NCBI GenBank assembly: GCA_029532415.1 | Contig: JAQOTA010000060.1 | Location: 1,736,001 to 1,800,000 of the forward strand | DNA length: 64,000 bases | Reading direction: 5' to 3' | Origin: Marasmius tenuissimus | Lineage: Eukaryota > Basidiomycota > Agaricomycetes > Agaricales > Marasmiaceae | Shown: positions 1 to 11,181 of the stretch, one piece after another | Position numbering within the stretch: the stretch's first letter is position 1 | Layout of the letters: the number at the start of each line of letters is the position of its first letter | Notes under the pieces: model-generated | The model's database searches: none | The model's input: the letters and a program-made list of their open reading frames with translations, nothing else | Told to the model about the DNA's origin: nothing | Program-made: the position numbers and the translations under genes

Positions 1-2
1 TC

Positions 3-1429
3 GAAAGCACTGACGAAGAAGAGGCTCAACGAGAGGACGCAGAGGCAGGAGAGAAGGGGGTACATGACGAGGAGAAGCAGGCGAGAAAAGTGTGTATTGT
101 TTGTTTTGCCAGGGCCAGTCGGGCAACTCAGCTGAACATCCAAAGGCAGCTCGTTCTCGCGTTGAAAAGGCTACAGCTGCCGCTCATGCGCGACAGAAAA
201 TGACCTTCAACCCGACCGCTGCAAGTTCACAACCTAAACCGAAGCCGAAACCCAAACCAAAGCGCGCGTTTACAATTGTAGTCGATCCAAATACCGGCGT
301 CGTCGTTCAGGATCAAGCTCCTGGGAGGAAGAAGCGCCAGAGTACAAGGAGTCATACGGTCTTGAACACTTCCGCAACATTCAAGCGCCTCGTGGCGAAT
401 GAGCAGCAGAAGGTCATGAAGAAATACTTCTACTACTTCTGCCTTCTCAGCTGATACCTGTTATAGGCTCTCCAAACCCCAAAGAAAACTAAGGGCGAAA
501 CTCCGAAGTTGACACAGGCCGAGTTGATCGCTCGAGCACTCGACAACGAGGAAGGAAATATTGTCGAACACAGGGACTACCTGAAATTGGAGGAAGAGAA
601 ACGAAAGCGTGCACGGGTCGTCCGAGAGAACATTTCAGGTCCCCTCGTGCGGTGGGTTAGCAGGGGCGAAGAGGTTAAAGTACAGGAAACCCCGCCTCCG
701 CCTCCCACGTTTCCCCCAACCGCCTCCGCCAACTCAGGAGGATACTCGTTCACTTATGGCGCACCTACCTCCGGCGCTGTGTCTTATGGACAGTACGCAT
801 TCACCTCCCCGTCATCCTACTACCGCAATGATGGCGCGTCACAGAGTGTCGTTACATCCACAGCACCTCCCACTTCCACACCCGCTGGCCTTCCCATCCT
901 TCAGCTAGTTCCCATTTCTATTGTCGCCCCCTCCGCTGCTCCTGCTCCTACACCCTCGACGGTAGACAAACAAGCATCATCAGCCCCCGCGGAGCCCACT
1001 TTCCGTATCGAGAAAGTCAACAAAAACTATGTCGTACACGAACTGGGTCAGCATGAGAAAGTAACAAAACCTCTATGGTCGGACACTATGGAGGCTGTCT
1101 TTGGAGACCACGCCAAATGGGAGGACGTCAAGGTCTACTCCGGAAGAACAAGACCTCTATGTAAGCCTCTCCTTCGTTTTCGTCGCTCGATAGCCTCTGA
1201 ACTTCGACAACCAGCCCGACTGCGACAAACCTGTCCAATAACTGGACTGCAGGCGAAATATATGGATCCCAGAACGGGTGTTCCTTTCGCTGACGTCCAG
1301 GCGTACAATGTACTCACCGGTCTGATTTCCCATGACTATGTGTGGTCCTCTGAGTTGGGATGCTATACCAGAAAATCGGCAACATCTCCTACGCAGGAAA
1401 ATAGCGGAGACGAAATGGATACGACCTAG
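3..1429 (+). CDS. VPS72: YL1/VPS72 (Swc2) subunit of SWR1-type chromatin remodeller, 5' end missing
   Basis: Known family role: YL1/Swc2 binds H2A.Z-H2B and helps the SWR1 complex deposit H2A.Z in the nucleus. What is seen: an acidic Glu/Asp stretch at the left edge, a basic segment with a Lys-Pro repeat, then the YL1 core with a STRSHTVLNTSATFKRL motif. The C-terminal YL1 domain follows, with CPITGLQAKYMDPRTGVPF and a terminal ISHDYVWSSELGCY. Frame-consistent exons are 3..89, 146..412, 467..1160 and 1215..1429. The last two introns are both 54 nt, so their retention would keep the frame. The intron 90..145 has a weak donor and is the least certain. The start codon and first exon(s) lie outside the window. 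Identity is confident because both conserved blocks are present in order. Confidence 0.93.
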
Positions 1430-1627
1430 TAGTAATCCGTCTCGTTCCTTTGATCCACTTTTGTATTTGTGATATTATATGTATCATATCAACCCTTGTA
1501 GCATAGCATACAACCTGTATTCTCTGTATCAAAAGTCGGAATATACTGGAATAAGATACCCTTGAACCAGATCCCAAGCAACCAAAAGCAATGTTCCCAA
1601 GGAAAGATGTACATGAGCATAGACAGA

Positions 1628-4434
1628 TTACTTTTTCTTCTTCTTGCCGCCTCTTCCTCGCGCCCCACCACCTCTCGCATTGGCACCCCCACGCAGGGAA
1701 GGTAAACCTTTCGCCTTCGACGGCGGAGTCGTCAATGTGTTGGCTTCACTGTTCATACCAGATTCATCGTCAGAATCTGAGGTATTCTGAACGGCCTGAA
1801 GCAGCAGCGCCGAGGGTATGACAGGTGGCTCTTCAGCAGGAGGAGCGTTGACGTCTCCCAACCCACCGGGCATGTTACTGCCACTGGAATGTGCCGTCCT
1901 CGCAGGGGATGATGGTCGATTGCCAAATCGAGGCGAGCTGGGTCGTGGCGAGGAGGCGGATGCGAGGGTGTTGGGAGGAACTGAAGGTGTGAAGGACTGG
2001 GGGACGAAACCAGGGCCCGGTGAAGTAGGTAAAGTAGGTAAAGGTGCATCAGCCCCAGAAGGCTGGGGCGTGAACGACATAGGCATGAAAAACGCGCCGT
2101 CTGGCATTGTCTGAACTTGGGGAGAGCTCATCATGTTCATGGGCGGGACTGGTGGCGCCGAGGGTGCAGGTGAATGCTGCGTCGTTTCCATCGGGAGTGG
2201 GCGTGTCGCGTCTTGGGGGCTTAGGAACTCCCGGATGGTCCTCGGGTTCTCCGGTTCCTCCTGCACGGACTCTGGCGGGGTCTAGAGGCAAGAAAAATCA
2301 TGTCAGCAAACCGAGCAAATAAACCTACTATAGATTACGACTCACAGGTGATACCACGTCGATGCCGATGCCCATAGACGACGGAGTTGGCACGTCGTCA
2401 GCCAAGGTGGAACCAGTGTTCGGTGGTGGAGGCAAATCGACATGCAGTCTTTGGTCATCCTGTCGTGGCGAGAAAGCCCTCTGTTCCGGGGCAAGGGGTC
2501 GATTGTTGGGCATGGTTGGCGTTCGACGTTCCTCTTCTTCGCGTATATCATTCATCCTTGAAGGAGGAGCATATATATTGTATATTTGCGGGGGCTGTGG
2601 TGGAGGCGTAGGACGGGTATATATCTGCGGGGGCGGCGGAGCGGGCGCAGAACGGACATATTGTTGTTGAGAAGGGCGTTGAGGCTCAACAGGTGGTACT
2701 GAGCTTCGGCCAGTCGAATGGCCGCGCGCGCTCGAGGCGGCACTCTTTACTGACGACTTTCGACCCACGCCCACGCCACGACTGCTGTTTGATGACGGAG
2801 TACCGACGCGAGGTGCCTCGTTCACGACGCTTGGTGGCCTAGTCCAATTAGTGGGCACGAAGTTGGAAGGTGTACGCGACCGTGTCGAGCCACTAATACT
2901 ATGCTAGAATACGCGAAGCGATTCAGTATGACACATGATCACGAATCCTCCAAAAACGACCCACTAGAGAAGGTTTTCTCGGTAGGGTATGTTCTTCCAT
3001 AACATTCGGCGTCGCCTGACCACTGGGGGCTTCCATGATGGTGCTCATAGGGCTCTGCAAGCGCCTCAAATTAGGATTGGTATTCACGATTTCCATCTGA
3101 GTCAGGGAAAGGGTGGTGGAGGCTGATTCTGGGGACGACTGGGCCGCTCGATATTGATGATCATTCATCATGTTGACAGTCGTATTCCTGTAGAATCCTG
3201 GCGGAGGAATGATCCGTGGGTCGGGTTCAGGGTGCGATTGAGGCGCTGGTTCAGGCTCAGGGAACGAGACCGGCTCGGGCATCTGAGGAGACATGAAGTG
3301 GTGATGAGAAAGTTCATGTTGATGAGGAACGGGAATATGTTGCGTCTCTGGATCGGCGCAAGGAATGAAACCGTCTGGCGGAATAGCCCCAAGCTGAGGG
3401 GAGGAGGTGATTGGAAATTTGGATGATGTTGGATGATTACAGGTCGTATCTGTTCGTTACTGTTCAAATTTCGCAGTCGTATTGGAAGGGGAGGTGAAGA
3501 GACTGGCTGAGGGGGTAAATCCATTGGTTGGGGAGGTGAAGGGGGAGGCGGAGAGGGTGGAGGCTGTGGTGTAGGGGAGTGGTGGGCACGACGTGGAGGA
3601 GACTGAGGGAGTATAACAGGTGGTGGACTGGGAGACCTGATGGCGGGCGGAGGGGGCACTGGGGCAGTCTGCTCTGGTTGCGGAGGCATGACTGGTTCAC
3701 CCACGTCCGAGAAGCTGCTATCGTCGATGCTTGATTCCCGATGGAAACTTGGGGCCCGGCTATCGTATTCGACGGTCGATATCCTGGATCCCGAGCTAGA
3801 GGAGGCATATTCAGCCTGGCCCCTGGCCTGGCGAAAGCCCTCCTCGTAGCCCTCTTTACGACCCTCATCAAAGGCCTTCTGGCTGGCCAGCGCCCTGTAT
3901 AAGTTCACGTATTTTGCTTTCCAACGCTCTGCTCTGTCCCTCTCTTTGATTCTGAGCTCGGACAACTTCTGAATAGCTTGATCTGCTTTGCGAATCTCTG
4001 CTTTTGCTGCGTCAAGTTGCACACGATATTGCCTATTGCAATGTCAGTTTTAGGTAGCCCATTCTCAGAACAAGATCGACGCACTGAACCAAACTATTCG
4101 CTCTTTCGACGTCCTCGGTTAGCTTTACCCGAGCATTGTGGATTTTAACGACACGGGACGTGGCATCAACGCAATCACGCTCAGCTTTCTCTGCGCGTCG
4201 GAGTAGGTCCTGATTGGCCTTCCGGTATTCCTCCACGACCGCGTTCAAACGTTTGTTCTCTTCCTTCTCGAGGGCCAGAAGAACTATGGATTCTTTAGAA
4301 GCCTTCGCAAGGCGTGCCTTCTCCTTCTCTTTATCCTTCACTCTGCTGCTACTGGAGCGTATAGAGGTCGCATCCGTCGACTGGCGACGAGTAGGGAAGG
4401 GTATTGGTAATTCACCTCCGGCTGAAATGTTCAT
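1628..4434 (-). CDS. Orphan coiled-coil, proline-rich protein with RGG/poly-Lys tail (860 aa)
   Basis: I do not recognise the family. Phase-consistent exons 4085..4434, 3441..4032, 2965..3393, 2346..2903 and 1628..2281 give 860 residues. The N-terminal third is highly charged and heptad-like (long coiled coil, about residues 40-190). A very proline-rich middle follows, with PPP-containing runs typical of SH3/profilin ligands, then a Ser/Pro-rich disordered region. The C-terminus is a short GGANARGGG/RGRGG stretch ending in six lysines. The start is the ATG at 4434; an upstream GTGAGT...CAG intron (about 4445..4499) joins to an in-frame stop, so it belongs to the 5' UTR. The layout suggests a scaffold or RNA/cytoskeleton-associated protein, but that is inference. 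No neighbour informs its role. Confidence 0.8.
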
Positions 4435-4809
4435 GAAAAGAGGGCGTCTGGAGCGAAAGTTAGATCCATGAGAGCAAAGAAGAAGATAGACCCACTCACT
4501 ACTGTGGCTTATCGTTATCGTCAATATTGGGTATGTAGATGGTGAGAGGAGAAAATGACGAACATGTGTTGGCTTCGAACTGCCGCCTAAAGCCCAACGC
4601 GCTTAAGGGTGCTAAGCGCCTGCCCTATTGTTTCCATTCTTTACGCGTTGTACCACGTGACCAGGACAATGAATTCCTGCAATGTGTTCTTGCTTGGTCT
4701 CGCTGGATATGAGGACGTGGTATTCATACATTTGCAGAATAGCAGCTCAAACATGATAAAACCACCATCGTAAACAAGCACAGAAAATAAGCTAACACCC
4801 GGAAGAACC
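4435..4809. other. Intergenic: 5' UTR with intron of the orphan gene, 3' UTR of the permease
   Basis: No coding signal. It holds the leader of the minus-strand orphan, including a putative 5' UTR intron, and the downstream region of the permease. Confidence 0.6.
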
Positions 4810-7218
4810 CTAAATGATCCAATAGTACAACCTCCAGAAGAACCTCGTCCTTCCCTCCCTCAACCTTCTCTTCCTCTTTTCGTTATCCAACTGATCTTCC
4901 TCCAAATCCTCCTGATACTCATCTTTGTGCAAGTCCACGGTCTGCGCATCCACGATATCAGTCCACCGCAACCACGCCCTATTATCGCTCCCGCGTGCTA
5001 GTAGAGGTGTCGTCAAGGTTGCCGTCGAACTAGATTGAGGATTGGAGGGAGTTCTCGTACGTTTTGCTCGGGATATGTACCGCCAGAAGATGGACCATCC
5101 AAGGGTCATGACAACCATGATGGGTATCTCGATATACAGGGAGAAAAAGTCGACCGTCACGAATTCAGGGAAGACCGAGGACCATCCTTGGACTACGAAT
5201 TCTTTCAGATCATACGCGTACGAAACAGGTTCATGTCGGACTCACTGATAATGAGGCAAGTAACTGTAACAATCTGAATTGTTGAAGCAAAGGTAATCAG
5301 CATCACAGGACAAGAAAACTCAAGACGTTGATACGAACCACAAAGTAATGTCCCCATCCCCATGTCCACCGTGCCCGGAACTTAATGTCCTCAATGGGTC
5401 GACCTTGTTTAATCCAAGCTCTTCTGAACCGCCAACTCGCGAGCCCGATCGATAACCAGGCAATCTAGAAGAGAAGAAGAGGCGTTCAGTCGGCCGTGTT
5501 GAACGCGTGGATATCTCGACGTGCCTGATTGGATACACCAACAAGATTTTGGAGCCACCCCCACAGCTCTCCAGCCCCGATGAAACTACTACCGAAGCAG
5601 AGGATGCTGATGCTACTAGTCGTGAGTAGAGCGGGCAGAGGGACACCTCTTTTCGTGGTCCACGAGAAGATGGTAGGTGCTTGTGGGGGCGTAGCCGTGG
5701 ATAGACCGTATAGGACTCGAGTTCCAGCAAACAGAGCGTGATTACCGGCGGAAAGGACAGACGTCAAGATGACCGTGTTCATGAAGGATCCAGCGGCATC
5801 TAATGCGAGTAGGTGAGCAAAAGGGGAAGCGAAGAACCGCGGATGCACGCACTAGATCCGATTTCGTGGAAAACGATCGTGAAGGGGGATGTCGTGGTGG
5901 ATTTGTTAGAGAGATTGGGGTAGGTGTAGGGAACTACAGCGGCGAGCCGTCAGAGCTGAGCTAGTGTATGATCAAGGATGAGTATACCATTGAGACCGAT
6001 CAGAAGGATAGAGATGATGTAGAATATCAAGATTCTAGAAGCTCCAGGTCAGAGCAAATCAAGACCCTCGATGTTTCAGACATACCGCCAAAAGACGAAC
6101 TTGACGACTCGGGGCATGTTCTTCGACGGGTTCTTGGTTTCTCCAGCCGTCATTCCCAAACTTTCCGTTCCGCCGTCTGATCCAGATCAAGGTCAGCCAA
6201 AACGAGGCGAACTTCAGATAGAAGGTCATGCTCACAGGCAAAGCTCGCTGTCACGAACACCTTGACTGGTGGTAAGTAATAGATATTTGATTTGAAGGCG
6301 GACTAGCGTACCCTTGCGAAGCCTGCAAATCCGTTCACGAAGGGGGCGTCTCCAATTCGCCAATTCCTGCCTCCGATGTACTCATGTGTCGTATTCACAC
6401 CAACATTCACGAGGATTCCGAGTATGATGAAAACAATGATTGTGGCGACCTTGAGAGAGGCTAGCCAGTATTCTGTGAACATGGTCGCGATGAGAACCTT
6501 CGAGTCAAGAATGGATACTCTTACACACCTAGTTCACCATAGGCTCTAACGTGCACAGAGTTCAGGCCAACTAGAAAGCTGTAAACTGGAGTCAACGCGA
6601 CTGCCGGATGAAAATAACTCTTGAGTCCTACACCCAGAAGATCAAACTGATGACCCAAACTTGTGGCCAGTCCGTCCAGAATTGGAGGAGAATTTGAGCA
6701 GCTGTGAGATCCCCAGCAACAGAGACCGCATCGTTGAACCAGTAGTTCCAGGATAGAGCGAATCCGTATGCTGGTGAGAAGAACCGAGTTGCGTATGTGT
6801 TGAACGACCCAGCGACAGGATACTGAGTCGCCATCTCTCCCAACAGTAGTAGCGTAACGTATACGATGAACCCGACCAAGGCATAACATATGAGAAGAGC
6901 TGCGGGACCACCTTGTGCAAGAGAACGGCCAGTTCCTATCAAATGGAGAGAGCCCTCAGCTCTTGGTCCAGGATCATATATGAATGTTAGCGCACCTAGG
7001 AAAAGACCTGTCCCGATTGTTCCTGCAATAGCGATCATCTGTACTTGGCGAGCCGACAGCCCTCGGTGAAGGCGATGGTGCTCATCCTGGATCGGAGCGT
7101 GCTCAATATCCCGGTCGATACTGGCAACACTAGCACCATCACCACCCTGAGTAGTACCGTAGCCCTGCTGTTTTGACGCTGAGGAGGCAGAAGGCGGTCT
7201 CTCTTGTGCAGACGCCAT
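4810..7218 (-). CDS. Amino acid permease (APC superfamily, fungal YAT/AAT type)
   Basis: Plasma-membrane, proton-coupled amino acid uptake is the family role; the substrate cannot be told from sequence. After a polar N-terminus the protein has GLSARQVQMIAIAGTIGTGLFLG, the TM1 signature. Then come GEMATQYPVAGSFNTYATRF, WNYWFNDAVSVAGDL, VTASFA-GGTESLGMTAGE, the late motif DAAGSFMNTVILTSVLSAGN, and a basic/acidic cytoplasmic tail ending FFWRLYYWII. About 11 introns of 50-65 nt cut the gene, for example 6579..6631; the one at 5465..5524 reads best as a GC-AG intron. Every family motif can be joined in frame, so the gene looks intact. It diverges from the cupin gene across about 380 bp. The start is the ATG at 7218, which precedes a typical disordered leader. 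Confidence 0.93.
5465..5524 (-). other. Probable GC-AG intron in the permease gene
   Basis: The exon ends ...GTATCCAATCAG and the next begins ATTGCCTGG, restoring VSNQ-IAWLSIGLASWRF. The intron then starts GCACGT and ends TTCTAG (60 nt). The nearest GT, four bases in, breaks the frame. Confidence 0.65.
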
Positions 7219-7597
7219 GGTCGAAATGGAGGAACGCGCTGTGGATCCATGGTCCGAGCTCCATATAAATGTAGATTTTGCTCTGAATGGAGCCTGTCAC
7301 GCCGGGATCGCGCAATTTTGCTTGAGCTCACCGCGATCAACAACCCTGCGCTATCTACTCCTCCATCAATTCTAGCTTCATCAAGGCCAAGAGACTGGTG
7401 TTTAGTCTCACATGGGCTCTCGCTCGTTGTTCCAAATTCCCTAGAATTTCCCCAGGTTATAGAGCCTCAAGCACCCATACACGATAAGTCTTGTGCAAGA
7501 GAAAGGGTCGTGTGAGCGTGTTCTGAGATGGATAAATGCCACGCCAATGATCAGATCCCATGAACGTGTTCGAACCTCTTGGAGAGCTACCATAACC
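7219..7597. promoter_or_regulatory. Divergent promoter region between permease and cupin gene
   Basis: About 380 bp between two start codons on opposite strands. It must contain both core promoters. I see no clear TATA box or operator that I can defend. Confidence 0.4.
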
Positions 7598-8585
7598 ATG
7601 TCCTTTCTTTTTCAAAAGGTCCGTGCCTAGTCTGGAGTAACCATCAGGTTGAACTAAGTGACTCTGTTGGTTAATTCATTTTTCAGGTACCCCTGCAGCC
7701 ACCCAAACGAGACGATGATGGCGGTTACAACTTTTTTGGAGGAGCGCTGAAGACCTGGGCTATCCGGGTACGTTATTAGTCTTCAAGGAGGTTCGCTCTG
7801 GTGGTTCATTGAGTGAGTCAGAACCCGGATGGGAACTCGTTCACTTCCCGCCAGATCTTCAAGCACTCCAATCCACATACCGGCGCTGGGCGTTCCTCCA
7901 CTGCTACTCGTACGGAAACAATGTGATTCTGAACTTGTCAGAATGCGAAGTTTGACCCCGCTTGACAGCTCCATATCATTGGCATATATACCAGACGGAA
8001 ACCTTTGATGTGGTGAGTTCCACAAGTCAATTCTCACTCCCGCGCCCTCATGGTCACTCCCCGAACTACAGAAAAGCGGAACCCTATGCTACGATATAGA
8101 CGGAAAAGTAGGCAAGCTCGAAGCCGGAGAGACTGCTTCCATACCTCCCTACCGGTACCACACTGTAAGAAGCCGAGTTCACCTCGTATGGGCACCCGTT
8201 CGTTAATTCCTAAACCACACTCAGTTCTGGAATGACCCAGATGCCAAAGCGGATCTCGAGGTACACATCACAGTCAGTGGTGGGCCAAATCCAGGGTATG
8301 TATCTGTCAGTCTTGCTTGCCGCACAAACTGACCGACTCTCTTCGTCCAGTTTTGACGATACATTCGTACACAACTTCTATGGCTATCTTTCCTCCGCGG
8401 TGATGCAGGGCCACTCTCCCAGCCCGTTCCAAATGCTTGCGTTCCTCGACCACGCTGATGTGGTGCTAGTCGATTTCCCTTTATGGTCAGGGAGATTGGC
8501 GAATATCGTCCTCGGACGGTGGATTGGTCGACGTCTCCTTGGTTATGACGTTGAGTACAAGGAATTCAGTGTACACAGCGAGTGA
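7598..8585 (+). CDS. Small cupin-fold protein (210 aa)
   Basis: Seven phase-consistent exons (7598..7618, 7687..7767, 7822..7909, 7969..8012, 8072..8164, 8225..8295, 8351..8585) give 210 residues. The metal-binding cupin motif 1 is seen as PYHWHIYQTETF (H-x-H...E), followed by KLEAGETASIPPYRYHTFWN, the second cupin motif with its histidine. Conserved cupins bind a metal and act as oxygenases, isomerases or sugar-binding proteins; which applies here cannot be read. The C-terminal third (GFDDTFVHNFYGYLSS... FLDHADVVL...GRWIGR) is shared by related agaricomycete hypothetical proteins as I remember them. There is no signal peptide, so it is probably cytosolic. The first coding exon is only 21 nt. 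Confidence 0.85.
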
Positions 8586-8910
8586 GTAGCAAAGGGACCC
8601 CATGTCTGTGGAGATTGCCCGAACGCTCTGTGTGTATAATCATTACTGTCGCTCTTCAAATAGTTTGTCCAGGCGAAATATGTTGCATTGTTATAATAAA
8701 TAGGAATACTTATTAACATTTTTTGACCTGCATACAAATGTCCTTCCGAATCCAGATACAGAATCGAAGCCTGCGAGTAAAACAGACAACGACTACAACG
8801 CATTGGAAGCACCCAACGAGATAAGAAATAGATTGAAGAACTGCCCGACCAGGACAGATATTAGCCGTTAGTCCTTGAATACGTGTTGGAGGGTATAGTA
8901 AAAATGACAA
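8586..8910. other. Convergent 3' flanks
   Basis: This is the tail-to-tail spacer of the cupin gene and the minus-strand guanylyltransferase. No reading frame or repeat here is supportable. Confidence 0.5.
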
Positions 8911-10622
8911 TTAGAGGAGAGTTTTCCACCCAGCGTCCTTCGCCTTCTTGACAATTCGTTTGACTTCTTGAGACCGTGCACGTGTTGTGACGAGGAGACA
9001 GTCTGGCATATCCACGATGACGAGGTCGTCAACACCCAGGCAGGAGATGAGCCTTCCTGAGCCGGGAACGACAATACCACCAGCAACCTGGTCCGTCAGC
9101 ACTGTGAAATTGAACGGTATGTCAGTCAGACGTCTGCCGTCCCGCCGGAAGAAAACTACGAACCAAGGCCGCTATCTCCCAATACACGAGGACCATTTTG
9201 CTCGGCTGGCAACAGACCAGACAACGAAGAGAAGTCTCCAACATCGTCCCAACCTAGAAGAAACGGAAGTTTTTGATGAGGATGCAAACTCTAAATTCGA
9301 GCATCGAGAAACGTACCGAATGTTGCAGGTACAACTGCAACACGCCCCTCCGCTGCTGCAGGTTCAGCAACGGCGTTATCGATAGGAATCTTCTCCAAGG
9401 TAGGCCATACTTGAGCCAACACGGCATCCCTCCGAGTATCATCGTCCCACACTTTCGCAATCTTCCCGAGGCCCTCGTACAGCTCAGGCCGGTACTCCTT
9501 CAACAAGCCCAGCAAAACCGTCGCCTTCGTCACGAACATACCGGCGTTCCACTTGTAATGACCAGTCGCAATGTACGAAGCAGCGGTACGCGCATCGGGC
9601 TTCTCCTTGAAACTCTCAACCAGTCGTGCATTAGGGGCATCTGCAACCTTGATCCTCTCGCCCAAACGGATATAACCGAATCCAGTTGACGGATGTGAGG
9701 GTGCAATACCGATTGTGACGAGATAGTTCTGCCTGGCAACTTCGACCGCTTCGCCAACCGCGCTCAGGAAAGCATCGTCGTCTGAGATCATATGGTCGGC
9801 AGCAAACGACCCAATTACCGCTTCTGGGTCGCGTCTAGCGAGAATCGCTGCGGCGAGACCGATAGCGGCCATCGAGTCTTTCGGTCCGGGCTCGGTAAAC
9901 AGGTTGGTGGGAAGCAAGTCGGGAAGTTGTTCGCGAATTGAGTTAACATGACTCGGCCCTGCAACGATCGTAGTTCGACTGGGTGAGGACAGAGGAAGGA
10001 GACGATCCCATGTAGCTTGAATAAGTGATCTTCCCTTCAGCGTGAGATCGAGGAGGAATTTAGGGTGATTCTCGCGAGAAAGCGGCCAAAGTCGCGTTCC
10101 AGCCCCACCGGCTGGAATCACAACGTAGAAACCGGGAATATCGCGCGATTTAGCGCGAGAGTAGGAGAAAAGGACATTTTCACCCAATGGCGAGGGATGG
10201 TGAGGCTGTGAAGTGATGATTGACGGAACGTGCGCTGGGATGGTGGGAGTGAGGAAAGGTGATTTCGCGCGTAACTGGGGACTAGAGGGGGCTGCTGGGC
10301 TTGCAAATCCTGAAGTACCAGACCTATAGTTGTTCTACGTGCGATAGATGAAGGATTGCAGTTGAGTTTGAGTATTACAATTCCGTTAATTTCCACCGTA
10401 CCTCCTTTAACTGACGTTCCAGACTAGCATTTGCATGGCGAAGCTCAGAGCACTCATGCTTGAGATCAGCGATATCGCTTTGCTAGTACCGAGTCAGTAA
10501 GGTCGCCTAGTAATCAGGGTTGTAAAACGTACAGATTGCTGTAACATAGACATGATGGCCCCGAACATGGACTCAACGGACTGCTGTTCAACAGGAGGCT
10601 TCACAGAGTTGAGATTCATCAT
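8911..10622 (-). CDS. Bacterial-type mannose-1-phosphate guanylyltransferase with N-terminal coiled-coil leader (489 aa)
   Basis: The family reaction is mannose-1-phosphate + GTP to GDP-mannose + PPi. Exons 10533..10622, 10402..10482, 9317..10334, 9164..9253 and 8911..9101 join in phase to 489 residues. The catalytic part opens with FYVVIPAGGAGTRLWPLSR and HPKFLLDL. It continues with EPGPKDSMAAIGLAAAI, GSFAADHMI, TGFGYI, FKEKPD, WNAGMFV and WDDVGDF. These are ManC signatures, close to the short actinobacterial form. They differ from the usual fungal PSA1/MPG1 enzyme, which carries a left-handed beta-helix C-terminus. The first ~130 residues are extra: a small amphipathic helix with LKHECSELRHANASLERQLKE (coiled coil), then a Ser/Pro linker. 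This suggests bacterial ancestry plus a eukaryotic leader. GDP-mannose supply for glycans is inferred. Confidence 0.9.
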
Positions 10623-11181
10623 GATAGAAAGATCGTGAGGGGAAGAAAAAAAAGGAGAGCTGTGGCCTGTCAGAGTCGAAAGTGGAAGTGCGAACGAAAG
10701 AATGAAGGTGCGAGTTGCCGGGTGAGCTCAAGTTATATTTACTTTGCAACCATCATCCGTCCGTCAACGTGTCCTCCAATATTCCGCAGTGCGGCTATAC
10801 GATATATCAATCGGCCCTTGCATCTCTCGGGGAGCTAAGACCTAGCATCTTACGAAAAAACATTGACATTGTAGGGCGCAAATTTCGCTCAATAAAGACC
10901 TATTAAATATGCAGGAGACATTGGTGGTCCCTTTATACATAAAGGCCTGAGAAATGAGCACGTTGCGATCGTCCCTCTTCAGTAAATTCCACCAATCAAC
11001 TATTGGGGGGTACAAAACGCCGGGAGGACGGAAATTGAGGGACCTAGACCACCACCAACGTTCATGCTAGATGATCTTTACGGGACGCTCGCCCATGCCC
11101 CAGCACACAGCGGCATATACAACGCGAAATTCCGAGTGGTGATCGGGCTCCATTAGTCGGGTAGAATCCTATGTATGGAGG
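10623..11181. other. Intergenic between guanylyltransferase promoter and XRCC4-like 3' end
   Basis: About 560 bp with no supported gene; it must contain the promoter of the guanylyltransferase gene. It is moderately A/T-rich near 10780-10960. Confidence 0.5.

Noticed and set aside
90..112. A 23-nt intron in the VPS72 gene (GTGTGT...CCAG)
   Set aside because: Too short for splicing; the acceptor at 145 gives a 56-nt intron in the same phase and removes a poorly conserved insert.
2904..2934. 31-nt intron alternative in the orphan gene
   Set aside because: A GTGGGT donor at 2964 gives a normal 61-nt intron in phase and better joined sequence.
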